A stretch of 64,000 nt of DNA from Thermoplasmatales archaeon (GTDB taxonomy: Archaea; Thermoplasmatota; Thermoplasmata; Thermoplasmatales; Thermoplasmataceae). Shown piece by piece: positions 43,304-52,306 of this stretch (the stretch's first letter is position 1; each line of letters opens with the position of its first letter). The notes below the pieces were generated by a model. That model saw only the letters and a list, made by a program, of their open reading frames with translations. It had not been told where the DNA came from and made no database searches. The translations under genes were made by a program, and so were the position numbers. The DNA is taken from positions 1,783,966-1,847,965 of the forward strand of contig CP060531.1 of NCBI GenBank assembly GCA_016806715.1, given 5' to 3'.

Positions 43304-45616
43304 TTATATATAATCATCAAGTCCGTGATCCCAGGCGTCCCTTAGTTCTTCGACGCCCAGATCAACGTAATTGAGGTTAACGTCATCTATGCGCAACCGA
43401 TCTCCACCAGTTTTTCCAATTTTAACAATTTTCACATCATCAAAACATTTCGAGAACTCCTGGAAATTTTCCTCTGAAATCTCAACCAGTATCCTGTTTC
43501 CAGCTTCGCTGAACATTTTCTGTGCAGTTCTACCATTTGAGACATCTGTGAGATCCATTGAAAGTCCGACGCCTCTTCCAAATGACATTTCAGCAGCAGC
43601 CATTACAATGCCGCCGCCTGAAACATCGTGTGCCGAGATTATAAGTCCAAGCTCGAAAGCCCTCATAAAGCCTGAGGATATTCTGACCAGTTCATCCAGA
43701 TCTATCGATGGAGCGTTGTATGATTCAACCCCACTGTAAAGGCTATACAGGCTTCCGGATAGATCCGGAGGGCTGCTGCCAACCAGTATTACCAGATTTC
43801 CAGCACCCTTAAAATCTGAACTCAAGGTTCTCGAAACATCCTCACAGATTCCGGCAAACATCATAGTCGGGGTCGGTATAATGCTTGAAGTGCTTGAACC
43901 ATTATACAGGCTCACGTTTCCAGCTACAACGGGAAGATTGAATTTTCTGCAGAAATCTCCCAATGCCCGGACGGATTCTACAAATTCTCCCATTGAGTCC
44001 GGTGCCTCAGGATCGCCAAAATTGAGGGAATCAACTATTGAGTGTGGTCTTGAACCTGAAACAAGTATGTTCCTGAACCCTTCGGACAGGGCGGCAAGCG
44101 TTCCCTGGTAAGGGTTAAGTGAAACGATTCTTGGTGCCGTGCCGATTGACAGGGCAAGGCCCTTCATGCTCTCCTCCAGTGGCTTTATTATTGCACAGTC
44201 AGAATGGGTTTCGTGGTTAGGGAAACCGGTGAGCGGTTTAGATATTGTATTTCCCCTCACCGTGAAATCATACTGCCTTATCACGCGAAATCGGGAACAG
44301 ACATTCGGGTCTGCCGCAAACTTCAATACAAATTCACTGAAATTCTGCGGCTCCTTCGGTAATCGTGTCTCCTTCCTGTCTATAATTTTTGACCGGTAAG
44401 GCCTGCAGTACATTGGGCCGGATGTCAGGAATGGTAGACTAAGATCCATCTCCTTTCGATCCTTGTAATAGATAACCAGGTTGTTTCCCGGTTTCACTGT
44501 TCCGATAATGGAAAACTCAATATCCCACTTTCTGAAAATATCTGAAATTTCTTCTATATTCTCCCGGGAGACAGCGACAAGCATTCTCTCCTGGCTCTCG
44601 CTGATCCAGATCTCCCATGGTTCCATGTCTGCTTCCTTCAGAAGGACGTTTTCAAGGTGAATTTCGGCCGATGTCCCGCCAGCATAGCACATCTCACCCA
44701 CGGAACTCGACATACCGCCACCCCCAAGATCCTTCATGCCGTCAATCAGGCCATGCTCGACGGCTTCCAGTATTGCGTGTATCAGCGGTTCCTTGATTAT
44801 TGGATTTCCCAGCTGGACTGCCCTTTTGTTTGATTCCAGTTCGCTGATCCTCACCGACGCAAAATTGACACCATGAATCCCGTCTCTGCCTGTTCTTCCG
44901 CCAGCAATAATGAGGAGATCGTCAACCTTTTCAATCTTGCTTCTGATTATGTGGTCTTTTCTCGCTATCCCGATGCAACCGGCGTTTACCAGTGGGTTGT
45001 TGCCGTATGACTTGTCAAAATCAACAGAACCCGCAACGTTGGGTATCCCTACGCGATTTCCATAGTCTCTGATACCATTTACAATTCCGTTGAATGTGAA
45101 TCTCTCGGTAAGGCCATGATCATTCTTTGAATTCTCCCTGATATCTCCCAGGTAAATCGAGTCCATAAGTGCAACGGGTTGGGCACCCATGCAAAGTACA
45201 TCTCGAATTATCCCTCCAACTCCCGTCGCTGCACCGCCATAAGGCTCAATTGCACTTGGATGGTTGTGGCTTTCCATCTTGACAACGTACGCATGAGTAT
45301 TGTCGAATTCAATAACTCCTGCATCATCTTCCATGGCAAGGATAGTATAATCCGTCTTTAACCCCGATAGAAATTTTTTCAGGTAAAGCTTTGATGACTT
45401 ATAGCAGCAGTGTTCACTCCATGCCTGTGCCATTGCCTCGATTTCAAGCATTGTCGGGTTCCTGCCAAGGTCCTTGAAATAATGTTTAAGCATTATCATT
45501 TCATCCGTGCTGAGCGATAGCGAAAGATCGCCACTCAGCTTCCCCAGGTCCGCGTTGAGCGTTTCAATGAGTTTCACGGTCTCGGGCTTCGCCGCCATTT
45601 TAGTTTTTCCTGGCAT
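43304..45616 (-). CDS. purL: Phosphoribosylformylglycinamidine synthase, large subunit
   Basis: ATP-dependent amidation of FGAR in purine synthesis. A 770-residue small-type PurL that needs PurS and PurQ. Motifs are WSEHCCYKSSKLYLKKFL, VVKMESHNHPSAIEPYGGAA with catalytic His, TGVGGIIRDVLCMGA, DLGGGGMSSSVGEMCYAGG and ISAHDVSGGGIVMAAAEM. The ATG at 45616 is 1 nt after the purS stop; the open frame upstream of it lies inside purS. purQ is not in the window. Confidence 0.96.
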   Translation of the reverse strand: MPGKTKMAAKPETVKLIETLNADLGKLSGDLSLSLSTDEMIMLKHYFKDLGRNPTMLEIEAMAQAWSEHCCYKSSKLYLKKFLSGLKTDYTILAMEDDAGVIEFDNTHAYVVKMESHNHPSAIEPYGGAATGVGGIIRDVLCMGAQPVALMDSIYLGDIRENSKNDHGLTERFTFNGIVNGIRDYGNRVGIPNVAGSVDFDKSYGNNPLVNAGCIGIARKDHIIRSKIEKVDDLLIIAGGRTGRDGIHGVNFASVRISELESNKRAVQLGNPIIKEPLIHAILEAVEHGLIDGMKDLGGGGMSSSVGEMCYAGGTSAEIHLENVLLKEADMEPWEIWISESQERMLVAVSRENIEEISDIFRKWDIEFSIIGTVKPGNNLVIYYKDRKEMDLSLPFLTSGPMYCRPYRSKIIDRKETRLPKEPQNFSEFVLKFAADPNVCSRFRVIRQYDFTVRGNTISKPLTGFPNHETHSDCAIIKPLEESMKGLALSIGTAPRIVSLNPYQGTLAALSEGFRNILVSGSRPHSIVDSLNFGDPEAPDSMGEFVESVRALGDFCRKFNLPVVAGNVSLYNGSSTSSIIPTPTMMFAGICEDVSRTLSSDFKGAGNLVILVGSSPPDLSGSLYSLYSGVESYNAPSIDLDELVRISSGFMRAFELGLIISAHDVSGGGIVMAAAEMSFGRGVGLSMDLTDVSNGRTAQKMFSEAGNRILVEISEENFQEFSKCFDDVKIVKIGKTGGDRLRIDDVNLNYVDLGVEELRDAWDHGLDDYI

Positions 45617-45617
45617 G

Positions 45618-45863
45618 TTAATCCCTTGCTCTCTGGATGGTAAATTTTTGTATGACCGGGTTATAGAGCAATTTGTCCGCAATTTCTCTCACGGATTGCA
45701 TTGCATTCTGTTCATTTCCTGAAATTAAAAATTCAAAGGATTTTGAGATCTTAACTTTTTCTACCCCTTCGAATCCTATTATTTTGAGATTCTTCAGGAT
45801 GGTCTCTGATTCAGGGTCCTCTACACCGTCAAGATATTCTATCCTGACTAATATTCTAGGCAT
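45618..45863 (-). CDS. purS: Phosphoribosylformylglycinamidine synthase, PurS subunit
   Basis: An 81-residue ferredoxin-fold subunit that bridges PurL and PurQ. RILVRIEYLDGVEDPESETI at the N-terminus and VEKVKISKSFEFLIS are typical of PurS. ATG 45863 is chosen because it matches the family start and has a minus-strand TATA-like element ~27 nt upstream, predicting a leaderless first gene. An ATG five codons upstream (45878) is unlikely. Confidence 0.9.
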   Translation of the reverse strand: MPRILVRIEYLDGVEDPESETILKNLKIIGFEGVEKVKISKSFEFLISGNEQNAMQSVREIADKLLYNPVIQKFTIQRARD

Positions 45864-45905
45864 ATCTGGAAAATGCAAAGGTTGAATTAAACATGTTTGT
45901 TTATA

Positions 45906-46643
45906 TTATTTTTTTATTGCAGCTATGATGGGTTCCAGTGCCGAGTAGACGTTATCAGATCTTTCAGCTATAGTTCCTGTCACAATGATATCTGCCCCGG
46001 CCATGGATACTTTCCTGGCGCATTCAGCACTCCTTATGCCTCCTCCAACCACCAGCGGTATTTCTATATTCGGCCTGACCGAAGAAATGACTGATGGGGA
46101 TACATGAAAAGACGCGCCGCTTCCCGCTTCAAAATATATTAGTTTCATGCCGAAGAACTGGGCAGCAAGAGCGTAAGACAGTGCCTGGTCCCGATCATTC
46201 TTACCAATAAGATCAACCTTTCCCACCTTCCCCACAGTCATGCCCGGCTCAAACACAAGGTAACCCATTGCGATGGTTTCAATTGCTATGCTCTTGAGGA
46301 ACTGGGATGCCTTCATCTGGTGTCTTACTATGAATTCAGGGTCTGTGGAGTTCAGCAGGGATAGAAAATATATGGCATCAGCATACCTCGAAATCATGTT
46401 CGATGAGCCTGGAAATATAATCACTTTTGTGTGTGTGTGCTTCTTTATTTCCGATATGCACTCATCCATTATTTCCTGAGTTATGCCGGTGGACCCGCCG
46501 ATCATGAAGAAGTCCGTTCCTGCCTTCTCTGCTTCTGCCGCTATTATGGAAGACCGCTCTGGACTCTGGGAGGCAGGATCAATCAATGTCATGTGAATTT
46601 TTTCTCTAGACGATTTTTTCATTATCTCTGACAGTACGTTCAT
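45906..46643 (-). CDS. Geranylgeranylglyceryl phosphate synthase
   Basis: A prenyltransferase with a TIM barrel (245 residues) that forms the first ether bond of archaeal lipids from sn-glycerol-1-phosphate and GGPP. Motifs are HMTLIDPASQS, DFFMIGGSTGIT, VIIFPGSSNMIS, YFEAGSGASFHVS and VGGGIRSAECARKVSMAGAD. A minus-strand AAGGCG lies ~9 nt before the ATG. It follows the UbiA-type gene by 15 nt, so both ether-bond steps are co-expressed. Confidence 0.95.
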   Translation of the reverse strand: MNVLSEIMKKSSREKIHMTLIDPASQSPERSSIIAAEAEKAGTDFFMIGGSTGITQEIMDECISEIKKHTHTKVIIFPGSSNMISRYADAIYFLSLLNSTDPEFIVRHQMKASQFLKSIAIETIAMGYLVFEPGMTVGKVGKVDLIGKNDRDQALSYALAAQFFGMKLIYFEAGSGASFHVSPSVISSVRPNIEIPLVVGGGIRSAECARKVSMAGADIIVTGTIAERSDNVYSALEPIIAAIKK

Positions 46644-46658
46644 CTTTTCGCCTTTTTT

Positions 46659-47522
46659 TTAGATTATGCTGGTTGGTATCACGATATTCGCGGATATGCC
46701 GCCAATCACGAATGCTGCTAGTGCAATTATCATTGCGATTTTGCTGTACTTCTGGTTCCTACCGGGGCTAAGTACCGTTTTATGTATAGACATAAGGAAT
46801 ATTATATCTGCAACTGCAACTGCAGCAAGATATGGATATGAAAAAATGCCAACAAGGTATGGAAATGGAGAGATTACGATTGCGGCAATGATGCTCACAG
46901 AAGCAATTGAGGCAGCTGTCTTTTCACCGTGCTTTCTGGGAAATGTCATCCTGTCAACATCACCTTTCACGTCCTCAATGTCCTTTATTAATTCCCGGGA
47001 AAAATTTGAAAGGGACGCAAGGACAAACAGGATCACCATGGATGCTACAGCTCCAACAGCCATTCCTCCATAGATAAATATCAGGCCGACAAGTATGCTG
47101 ACTGTTGCATTTCCCGAAAGACCGAAATTCTTTGTCCTGGTTTCGTAAGATATCAGGAGGAGCTCAGCCACAATCACTATAACGGGGATGAAAGGGGAAT
47201 AAACTCCTATGATGGTGTAGGGAAGGACAAGAATTATCGGTGCTATGAACATTGAATATGCATATATCCTGGCCGATCTTATTGATATTTGGCCGGATGG
47301 TATTGGACGATCCGGATGGTTAATCTTGTCTGTTTCGTGATCCAGAATGTCATTTAGTATATTCCCTGCCGAAGTAACCATAAATACCGAAATGGAAGCC
47401 AGCAGTATTGCTGCAGTGTGCGATGGCAGGGCGTATCCCACACCTATCAACGCTGATATCCAGGTGGCTATCAGTCCCATTAAGCCATTCACTGGCCTGA
47501 TTATGCGAATCCACGGGTTCAT
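46659..47522 (-). CDS. Digeranylgeranylglyceryl phosphate synthase (UbiA family)
   Basis: A 287-residue membrane prenyltransferase with eight to nine helices that adds the second geranylgeranyl chain. The first Asp-rich motif is NDILDHETDKINHPDRPIPS. The second is RELIKDIEDVKGDVDRMTFP. Its pairing with GGGP synthase fixes the substrate better than the sequence alone. A minus-strand TATA-like AATATATAAATC sits ~32 nt upstream of the ATG. Confidence 0.93.
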   Translation of the reverse strand: MNPWIRIIRPVNGLMGLIATWISALIGVGYALPSHTAAILLASISVFMVTSAGNILNDILDHETDKINHPDRPIPSGQISIRSARIYAYSMFIAPIILVLPYTIIGVYSPFIPVIVIVAELLLISYETRTKNFGLSGNATVSILVGLIFIYGGMAVGAVASMVILFVLASLSNFSRELIKDIEDVKGDVDRMTFPRKHGEKTAASIASVSIIAAIVISPFPYLVGIFSYPYLAAVAVADIIFLMSIHKTVLSPGRNQKYSKIAMIIALAAFVIGGISANIVIPTSII

Positions 47523-47591
47523 GTCTTGCTTGGGTAAGTAGACGATTTATATATTATTTTGATCGTAAACCAGCTTCTTACTTTTTTGCGT

Positions 47592-48635
47592 TTATCCCAG
47601 AACTGAGGTCAAGTCCCTAATATTGCAGTTGCACTTTACGCCAGTATCTGAAAATTCTGTTCTCCCAGCCTTGAACCCCGCATCACGCAGTTTTGTTATC
47701 ACCTGGGTTACCCTGGGCACCGAAGTATGGATTTGCTGGGAAATTCTTGTCAGATCATAAAACAAAATAGAAAGATCCTCAAACGGCATAAGATCGACAT
47801 ATTTCGACAGAGCCTTACCGCCAATGGATGTCCACAAACCCGAAATTCTGTCCAGAACGAATGGATCATTTAACCTGCCAGTCCACACAGGCCCTTCATC
47901 AACATCAGTATAAACGTCCCAGAGCATGTGGTTCTTATTGACATACCCAATACGATCGATAAGTTCATCAGCTTTTTTCACGCCCTTCTCCAACCTGAAA
48001 AATAGGCGGTAAAAATGCGAATTCCACAAAGACAGAAGCGGCATTGCCGCTCGATCAAAGACCGCCGCACGATGCACAACATAAGAAATCAGAAGTCTCA
48101 CACCCATCTCGTGCCGGAAAGTATCGTTAGTTATGAATGCACCATACCTTCTCCTGGTCTTTGAAGGCACAGACCCGGTAAGTGAGCTGAGGTCAGTAGC
48201 AGTGAATGCAACGTATCCTCCAGGCCTGACAGAAACCACCGCCCTGTCCACGTAAGGCACTATTGAACCGTAGGGGTCAACATCTATGTAGTCAAAAATA
48301 TCCAGGTCGCATGCTTCATGAAAACCGATATTATAAGACCCAATTTCCAGGTTATTCTGCCCTATGTTGTGGGTTATGTAATCATATGCCTTTGGATTCT
48401 GTTCTGAAATGACGACCTCTGTGTTAGTCTCCTTGGCAAGTCTTATCCCGCGGACACCGGTCCCTCCGAATGCGTCAAGGGACTTGCGTGGTTGTGTCGC
48501 TTTGACGAAAAGGACTGATATGTCTCTGTTCAATTTCTGTGAAAGGTTGTAGAAACCCGGCATCTTTTTCCCGGGTCCTCGCTGAACAAAATCATCCGGA
48601 ACTTCTAATTTTGCAGATTCTTCCTGGATTAACAA
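47592..48635 (-). CDS. trm1: tRNA (guanine(26)-N2)-dimethyltransferase
   Basis: SAM-dependent enzyme that methylates G26 of tRNA (347 residues). The class I MTase motif is LDAFGGTGVRGIRLAKE, followed by the catalytic-pocket motif YIDVDPYGSIVPYVD and AFTATDLSSLTGSVPS. The C-terminal Trm1 domain ends with KCNCNIRDLTSVLG. It abuts the upstream NTPase gene, so both are on one message with mptD. Confidence 0.95.
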   Translation of the reverse strand: MLIQEESAKLEVPDDFVQRGPGKKMPGFYNLSQKLNRDISVLFVKATQPRKSLDAFGGTGVRGIRLAKETNTEVVISEQNPKAYDYITHNIGQNNLEIGSYNIGFHEACDLDIFDYIDVDPYGSIVPYVDRAVVSVRPGGYVAFTATDLSSLTGSVPSKTRRRYGAFITNDTFRHEMGVRLLISYVVHRAAVFDRAAMPLLSLWNSHFYRLFFRLEKGVKKADELIDRIGYVNKNHMLWDVYTDVDEGPVWTGRLNDPFVLDRISGLWTSIGGKALSKYVDLMPFEDLSILFYDLTRISQQIHTSVPRVTQVITKLRDAGFKAGRTEFSDTGVKCNCNIRDLTSVLG

Positions 48636-49190
48636 TTATGGCCCTTCTTCTCCCTTCAGTACACGCATAACCTTGAATGGAAGTATATTCCTGTTGATTG
48701 GAGTTATATCAAACACGCGGATTCCTTCAAGACTCCTGATTTCCTGCAGTACGGGATTCCTGGATTTCTTATGCAGTGTAACGATCAGTGGCTTGGTAGA
48801 TTTCAGCGTCTCCTCAATCTCTTTTTGCACGTTTTTCGTCGCATTTTCAAGTTTTCCAATCTCGTCTATTACAATAATATCTGCATTTTCTCTTGCCTTC
48901 TGCAGGCTTGGGATGAGTATTTCCTCAAGGATTCTGGTGTCCACGCCGAGCTTGTCAATCTTCACTCGTGAAGTGATTCCAGTATCAGCAAAAAGAGCTT
49001 TCTTCTTTGTGTAAATGTCAAAGATTGAATAACCTGTCAGTTTTGAATTATTGGCATTTTCCGTTACCAGGAGCCCCTGAACTTCAAGGCCATCCTTCTG
49101 TAACATGTCGATTATCTTCTTAAGGGCTTCTGCTTTTATTGACCCGACCGGGCCTGTAATTCCTACCTTAACTGCCATTTTATGTTTCAA
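48636..49190 (-). CDS. THEP1-like nucleoside-triphosphatase with degenerate Walker A
   Basis: A 184-residue protein of the archaeal THEP1/NTPase family. The Walker B is intact (ADIIVIDEIGKLE) and later family segments are recognisable (KPLIVTLHKKSRNPVLQEI). The expected GxxGxGKTT loop reads GPVGSIKAEAL: the Lys is kept but the preceding Gly and the following Thr are replaced, so nucleotide binding may be weakened or changed. It overlaps mptD by 4 nt upstream and abuts trm1 downstream. Confidence 0.8.
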   Translation of the reverse strand: MKHKMAVKVGITGPVGSIKAEALKKIIDMLQKDGLEVQGLLVTENANNSKLTGYSIFDIYTKKKALFADTGITSRVKIDKLGVDTRILEEILIPSLQKARENADIIVIDEIGKLENATKNVQKEIEETLKSTKPLIVTLHKKSRNPVLQEIRSLEGIRVFDITPINRNILPFKVMRVLKGEEGP

Positions 49191-49549
49191 CCATCCAGGT
49201 GCATCAGCGGATAATCCATTTCCGGCACGTACTCAAGTCTTGCTGTAACTGCTTCTTTTCCGTATTTTATACTAAGCTTAACGTTAAGCATTTCACCGGC
49301 CAGAGTGATGTACTTGTACACTCCCTGTCGTTTCTTAACCATTTCAGGATCGATGCTGACCTCAGCATTTTCAACAAACGGCTGTACCATAACGCTTTCC
49401 CTTATTGCGTTTTCCAGTGAATTGAGGTTACTCAGGTTTATTGGGACGCCCACGTACTGGTGATATACTGTTCCCAGCTTTATTCCTGCCTCAAAAATAG
49501 CCCGTTCCCTCTCTGTACACTTGAAATAATTTGCGGCAGGGTCGTGCAT
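49187..49549 (-). CDS. mptD: Archaeal dihydroneopterin aldolase (MptD)
   Basis: A 120-residue enzyme of the DUF372/MptD family that makes 6-hydroxymethyl-7,8-dihydropterin for pterin or folate-type cofactors. The N-terminal signature YFKCTERERAIFEAGIKLGT and the central VYHQYVGVPIN match the family. It is first in the mptD-NTPase-trm1 unit and is divergent from a small membrane protein gene. Confidence 0.85.
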   Translation of the reverse strand: MHDPAANYFKCTERERAIFEAGIKLGTVYHQYVGVPINLSNLNSLENAIRESVMVQPFVENAEVSIDPEMVKKRQGVYKYITLAGEMLNVKLSIKYGKEAVTARLEYVPEMDYPLMHLDG

Positions 49550-49588
49550 AGAGAACGTTATTTCCAGAGAATAGTTAAATATATTGGT

Positions 49589-49918
49589 ATGGCGAAATTC
49601 AGATGTTCTTCCGCGTTTGCCGATAGAAACATATATTTAGCGAATCGTATTCAGCGACTGGTAACTGTTTTGTCGGATAACAATAAAATTTCGGAAACAT
49701 TGATGCGGACAGCAGGATATGTTACCGTACCGAACATACTCAGGTTCATAGGCTTGGCCCTGATAATTATAGCTGCAGGTTTCTACATTGGATGGTCAAT
49801 AATCTATGGTACATGGACAGACATTGGACTTTACTCCTTTGTTGCGCCGGTTTTTGTTTTTGGAATACTTACCCTGATGTACGTTCAGGAAAAATTTGGC
49901 CAGAAACCGCAGAACTAG
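49589..49918 (+). CDS. Small two-helix membrane protein, unknown
   Basis: About 109 residues with two hydrophobic helices (LRFIGLALIIIAAGFYIGW and FVAPVFVFGILTLMYV) joined by a short loop containing YGTWTDIG. The family is not recognised. The start is uncertain: ATG 49589 is used, while a later ATG at 49703 would retain both helices. It converges on the VirB4-like gene with a 4-nt overlap. It may be unrelated to the secretion-like operon because it is on the other strand. Confidence 0.5.
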   Translation: MAKFRCSSAFADRNIYLANRIQRLVTVLSDNNKISETLMRTAGYVTVPNILRFIGLALIIIAAGFYIGWSIIYGTWTDIGLYSFVAPVFVFGILTLMYVQEKFGQKPQN

Positions 49919-51537
49919 TTGTTGATACCGTCTATCAGATATTTTTCCCTCTCTGTACATAGTATTCTTACTTTGCGTAAATGATTTTCTGAGAATACAA
50001 CACATTCAGAATAGGGGGATGTTTTTCCTCCCATGAGCGAGGCAAAATCTACTCCCTTGAACGCCTCATTTCCTGATATTGAGTAATCTAATGCATTGGA
50101 TGACTTTGTGCGGAAACCAAAAATTCTTGAGCTGTTGAGCAGCAGGGAACGGGACCTTGGGTTGGTGAAGAAATCCTCCGGGTTCTGGGTCATGCTTATG
50201 ACAGATGTGTCATAGTGCCGTGCGTGACGAGTAATCATATCCAGGAGAGCAGCGCATGCACTGTTATCGATAAGGTTGTGTGCTTCGTCAACAAGTATAA
50301 CCTTCCTTCCCGCGGTTGATGAGATCATTGATATCAGCGACAGAAGTATGGAAACCATGGAATGTTCATTGCCTGGGTCAATGTACTGTCCAGTCCTGAA
50401 AATAATTATCCTCCTGTCGTCTGGAACCACCTCATTGAGGAAAGCCGTTGAGAGAAGTTCAGATATTATCCTGGCCGAGGCATGCCCCGAGTCTTTTGAC
50501 CTGATGAATTGAAGCAGGCCTTTCATGGTCCTGGTCCCGTCAATTTCAAGGTATTCACTCAGTATATATCTCATATTCCGGGCATCATCCATGATATCAG
50601 GATCATAATGCATCAGCATTGAGAAGATGGCATCCAGCGTCTCAGTATTATTTCGGGCATCCCTCAGCGGGTCCAGATAATCCCCCTTCCCGATATTGAT
50701 AACTGTGGAGTCCTCTGGAAAAATAGACGATCCGTATTCTCCAAGCGGGTCGATTATATAGATGTGGTCCACAGCTCCTGTTATGATTAACCTACGTAAG
50801 ATCAATTTTGAAAAGAATGATTTCCCGGAACCTGTCTCGCCGAACGAAAGTACATTGAAAGAGTTTCCGTTGAAAAGCTCTAGAAAAACAGGCTTTTCGG
50901 TCAGGTCGTCCACGCCTACCGCTATTCCTCCGGTTGGTGGAGCCTGTTCAAAATGGAGAGGCAGGATACTTGCGACGGACAGTGAATCCATCAGATATTC
51001 TTTTTTTCCGTAAAAGAACGGGGTGAGCAGAGATACTATGTGCTGCTTTGTCAGATGTTTATCAATTTTAAAGGTGAGGCCCATAAATCCCAGAGAAGAG
51101 ATTAGCCTTCTTGCCCCTCTTGATAGTTCAACCGGATGGCTGTTATCCAGGATTATCTGCAGACTAGTCTTGTAAATGCGATGGTTGTTCCCCGAAATAG
51201 ATCCGAGAAGCTGTTCCAGGCTGTGGACGTGCCTCTTGAGCTGAAGGTACCTTGTCCTGTTCCTCTTTTCTTCATATCTCATCTCTGACACTCGCGAAGC
51301 CCGCATTCGGGCTATGATCCTTTCAGATGCCTTTACCGGCAGAGGAGAAAAAGATACCCTGTGTTTCAGGCGCAGGTTTGTGGACTCGACCAGTGAACAG
51401 TACATTCCTGCGGAATCATATTCAGCATCGGTCAATGACAGGAATGCAAAACTGTTGCCGATCTTTGCCTGAGGGCCCGTGATCCTGAACTTGCGTTCAA
51501 CGGAGACTTTCGCTTTACTTTCTTCCATTTCCCTCAC
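49915..51537 (-). CDS. VirB4/CedB-like secretion or DNA-transfer ATPase
   Basis: A 540-residue P-loop motor of the VirB4/HerA superfamily. Walker A is SFGETGSGKSFFSKL (~residue 232), Walker B is KVILVDEAHNL (~residue 416), and a TQNPEDFF sensor-like stretch follows. The N-terminal ~190 residues correspond to the VirB4 N-terminal domain. VirB4-type ATPases power type IV secretion pili, and the related CedB drives DNA import in Sulfolobales. It is the last gene of a four-gene operon with pilin-like, VirB6-like and VirB3-like genes. No relaxase or coupling protein is nearby. Confidence 0.85.
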   Translation of the reverse strand: MREMEESKAKVSVERKFRITGPQAKIGNSFAFLSLTDAEYDSAGMYCSLVESTNLRLKHRVSFSPLPVKASERIIARMRASRVSEMRYEEKRNRTRYLQLKRHVHSLEQLLGSISGNNHRIYKTSLQIILDNSHPVELSRGARRLISSLGFMGLTFKIDKHLTKQHIVSLLTPFFYGKKEYLMDSLSVASILPLHFEQAPPTGGIAVGVDDLTEKPVFLELFNGNSFNVLSFGETGSGKSFFSKLILRRLIITGAVDHIYIIDPLGEYGSSIFPEDSTVINIGKGDYLDPLRDARNNTETLDAIFSMLMHYDPDIMDDARNMRYILSEYLEIDGTRTMKGLLQFIRSKDSGHASARIISELLSTAFLNEVVPDDRRIIIFRTGQYIDPGNEHSMVSILLSLISMISSTAGRKVILVDEAHNLIDNSACAALLDMITRHARHYDTSVISMTQNPEDFFTNPRSRSLLLNSSRIFGFRTKSSNALDYSISGNEAFKGVDFASLMGGKTSPYSECVVFSENHLRKVRILCTEREKYLIDGINN

Positions 51538-51573
51538 TTCCAGACATAAGTACCGCCTACCGGGTTTCCGTCT

Positions 51574-52302
51574 TCATCCCATCAAGCCCATAACCTTCTT
51601 TCCTGCCTCTGTTGTGCTGACCACTGCCGCATGGATTCCAGCGCGGAGGAGTCCCTCACTCAGATTCTTCGCATCATTGGTGAGGATATCTATTGGCGGA
51701 GCAATCGCATTATGTGTTAGGATGCTGAGAAAAAAATACGGTCTGTGAAAGACGGTGCCTGAAATCAAGAAATCTATCAGACCATCATAATCCGCTGATT
51801 CAATATCATTACTTCCGGTTGAGTAACCCATGGGGTTTGCACTCACAGGAAATGTAACAATTTCGACTTCAGAAGTCAGCTGATCTATAGTTCCAGACAC
51901 CGCGATCGCCTCCGCCGATATTTCATCGGGAGCCATCAGCTGGAATGGCGTCGCTCCGATCTCCACAACAGAAAAGAGTCTTTTACCAGACCTAAAAACA
52001 CAAATTCCACTGCTGCAGTCTATGGATACTTCAACTTTCACGCTTCCTTTTTTCCGGGATGTCAGATCAACCAGCCTGTTAAAAAAGTATACAGGAAAGA
52101 AATCTTCTCCCAGTGGAATCAGTATTAATATGACTCCGACAACAGCGATGGATATCGATGCAAGTATACTGAAATGAAATGCTATTGCAGAAAGTATAAA
52201 CAAGATAGCCAGTGAAGAAACTTTTCTGGCATCAAATCCTCCAATCCTTGGAGTAAAGTTCCTTACATTTGATGGTATCTCTAATCCCTTTTGCCGGAAC
52301 AC
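51574..52302 (-). CDS. VirB3/PrgI-like two-helix membrane protein
   Basis: A 242-residue protein with two adjacent helices at ~32-70 (SSLAILFILSAIAFHF, SIAVVGVILILIPLG) and a long cytoplasmic domain. The VirB3/PrgI-type layout just before the VirB4 gene supports the assignment; sequence likeness is weak. The start is GTG 52302, because a minus-strand GAGGTGAT Shine-Dalgarno overlaps the upstream stop codon and ends 5 nt before it. A longer frame from 52338 overlaps the upstream gene and is less likely. Confidence 0.6.
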   Translation of the reverse strand: MFRQKGLEIPSNVRNFTPRIGGFDARKVSSLAILFILSAIAFHFSILASISIAVVGVILILIPLGEDFFPVYFFNRLVDLTSRKKGSVKVEVSIDCSSGICVFRSGKRLFSVVEIGATPFQLMAPDEISAEAIAVSGTIDQLTSEVEIVTFPVSANPMGYSTGSNDIESADYDGLIDFLISGTVFHRPYFFLSILTHNAIAPPIDILTNDAKNLSEGLLRAGIHAAVVSTTEAGKKVMGLMG

Positions 52303-52306
52303 TTTA

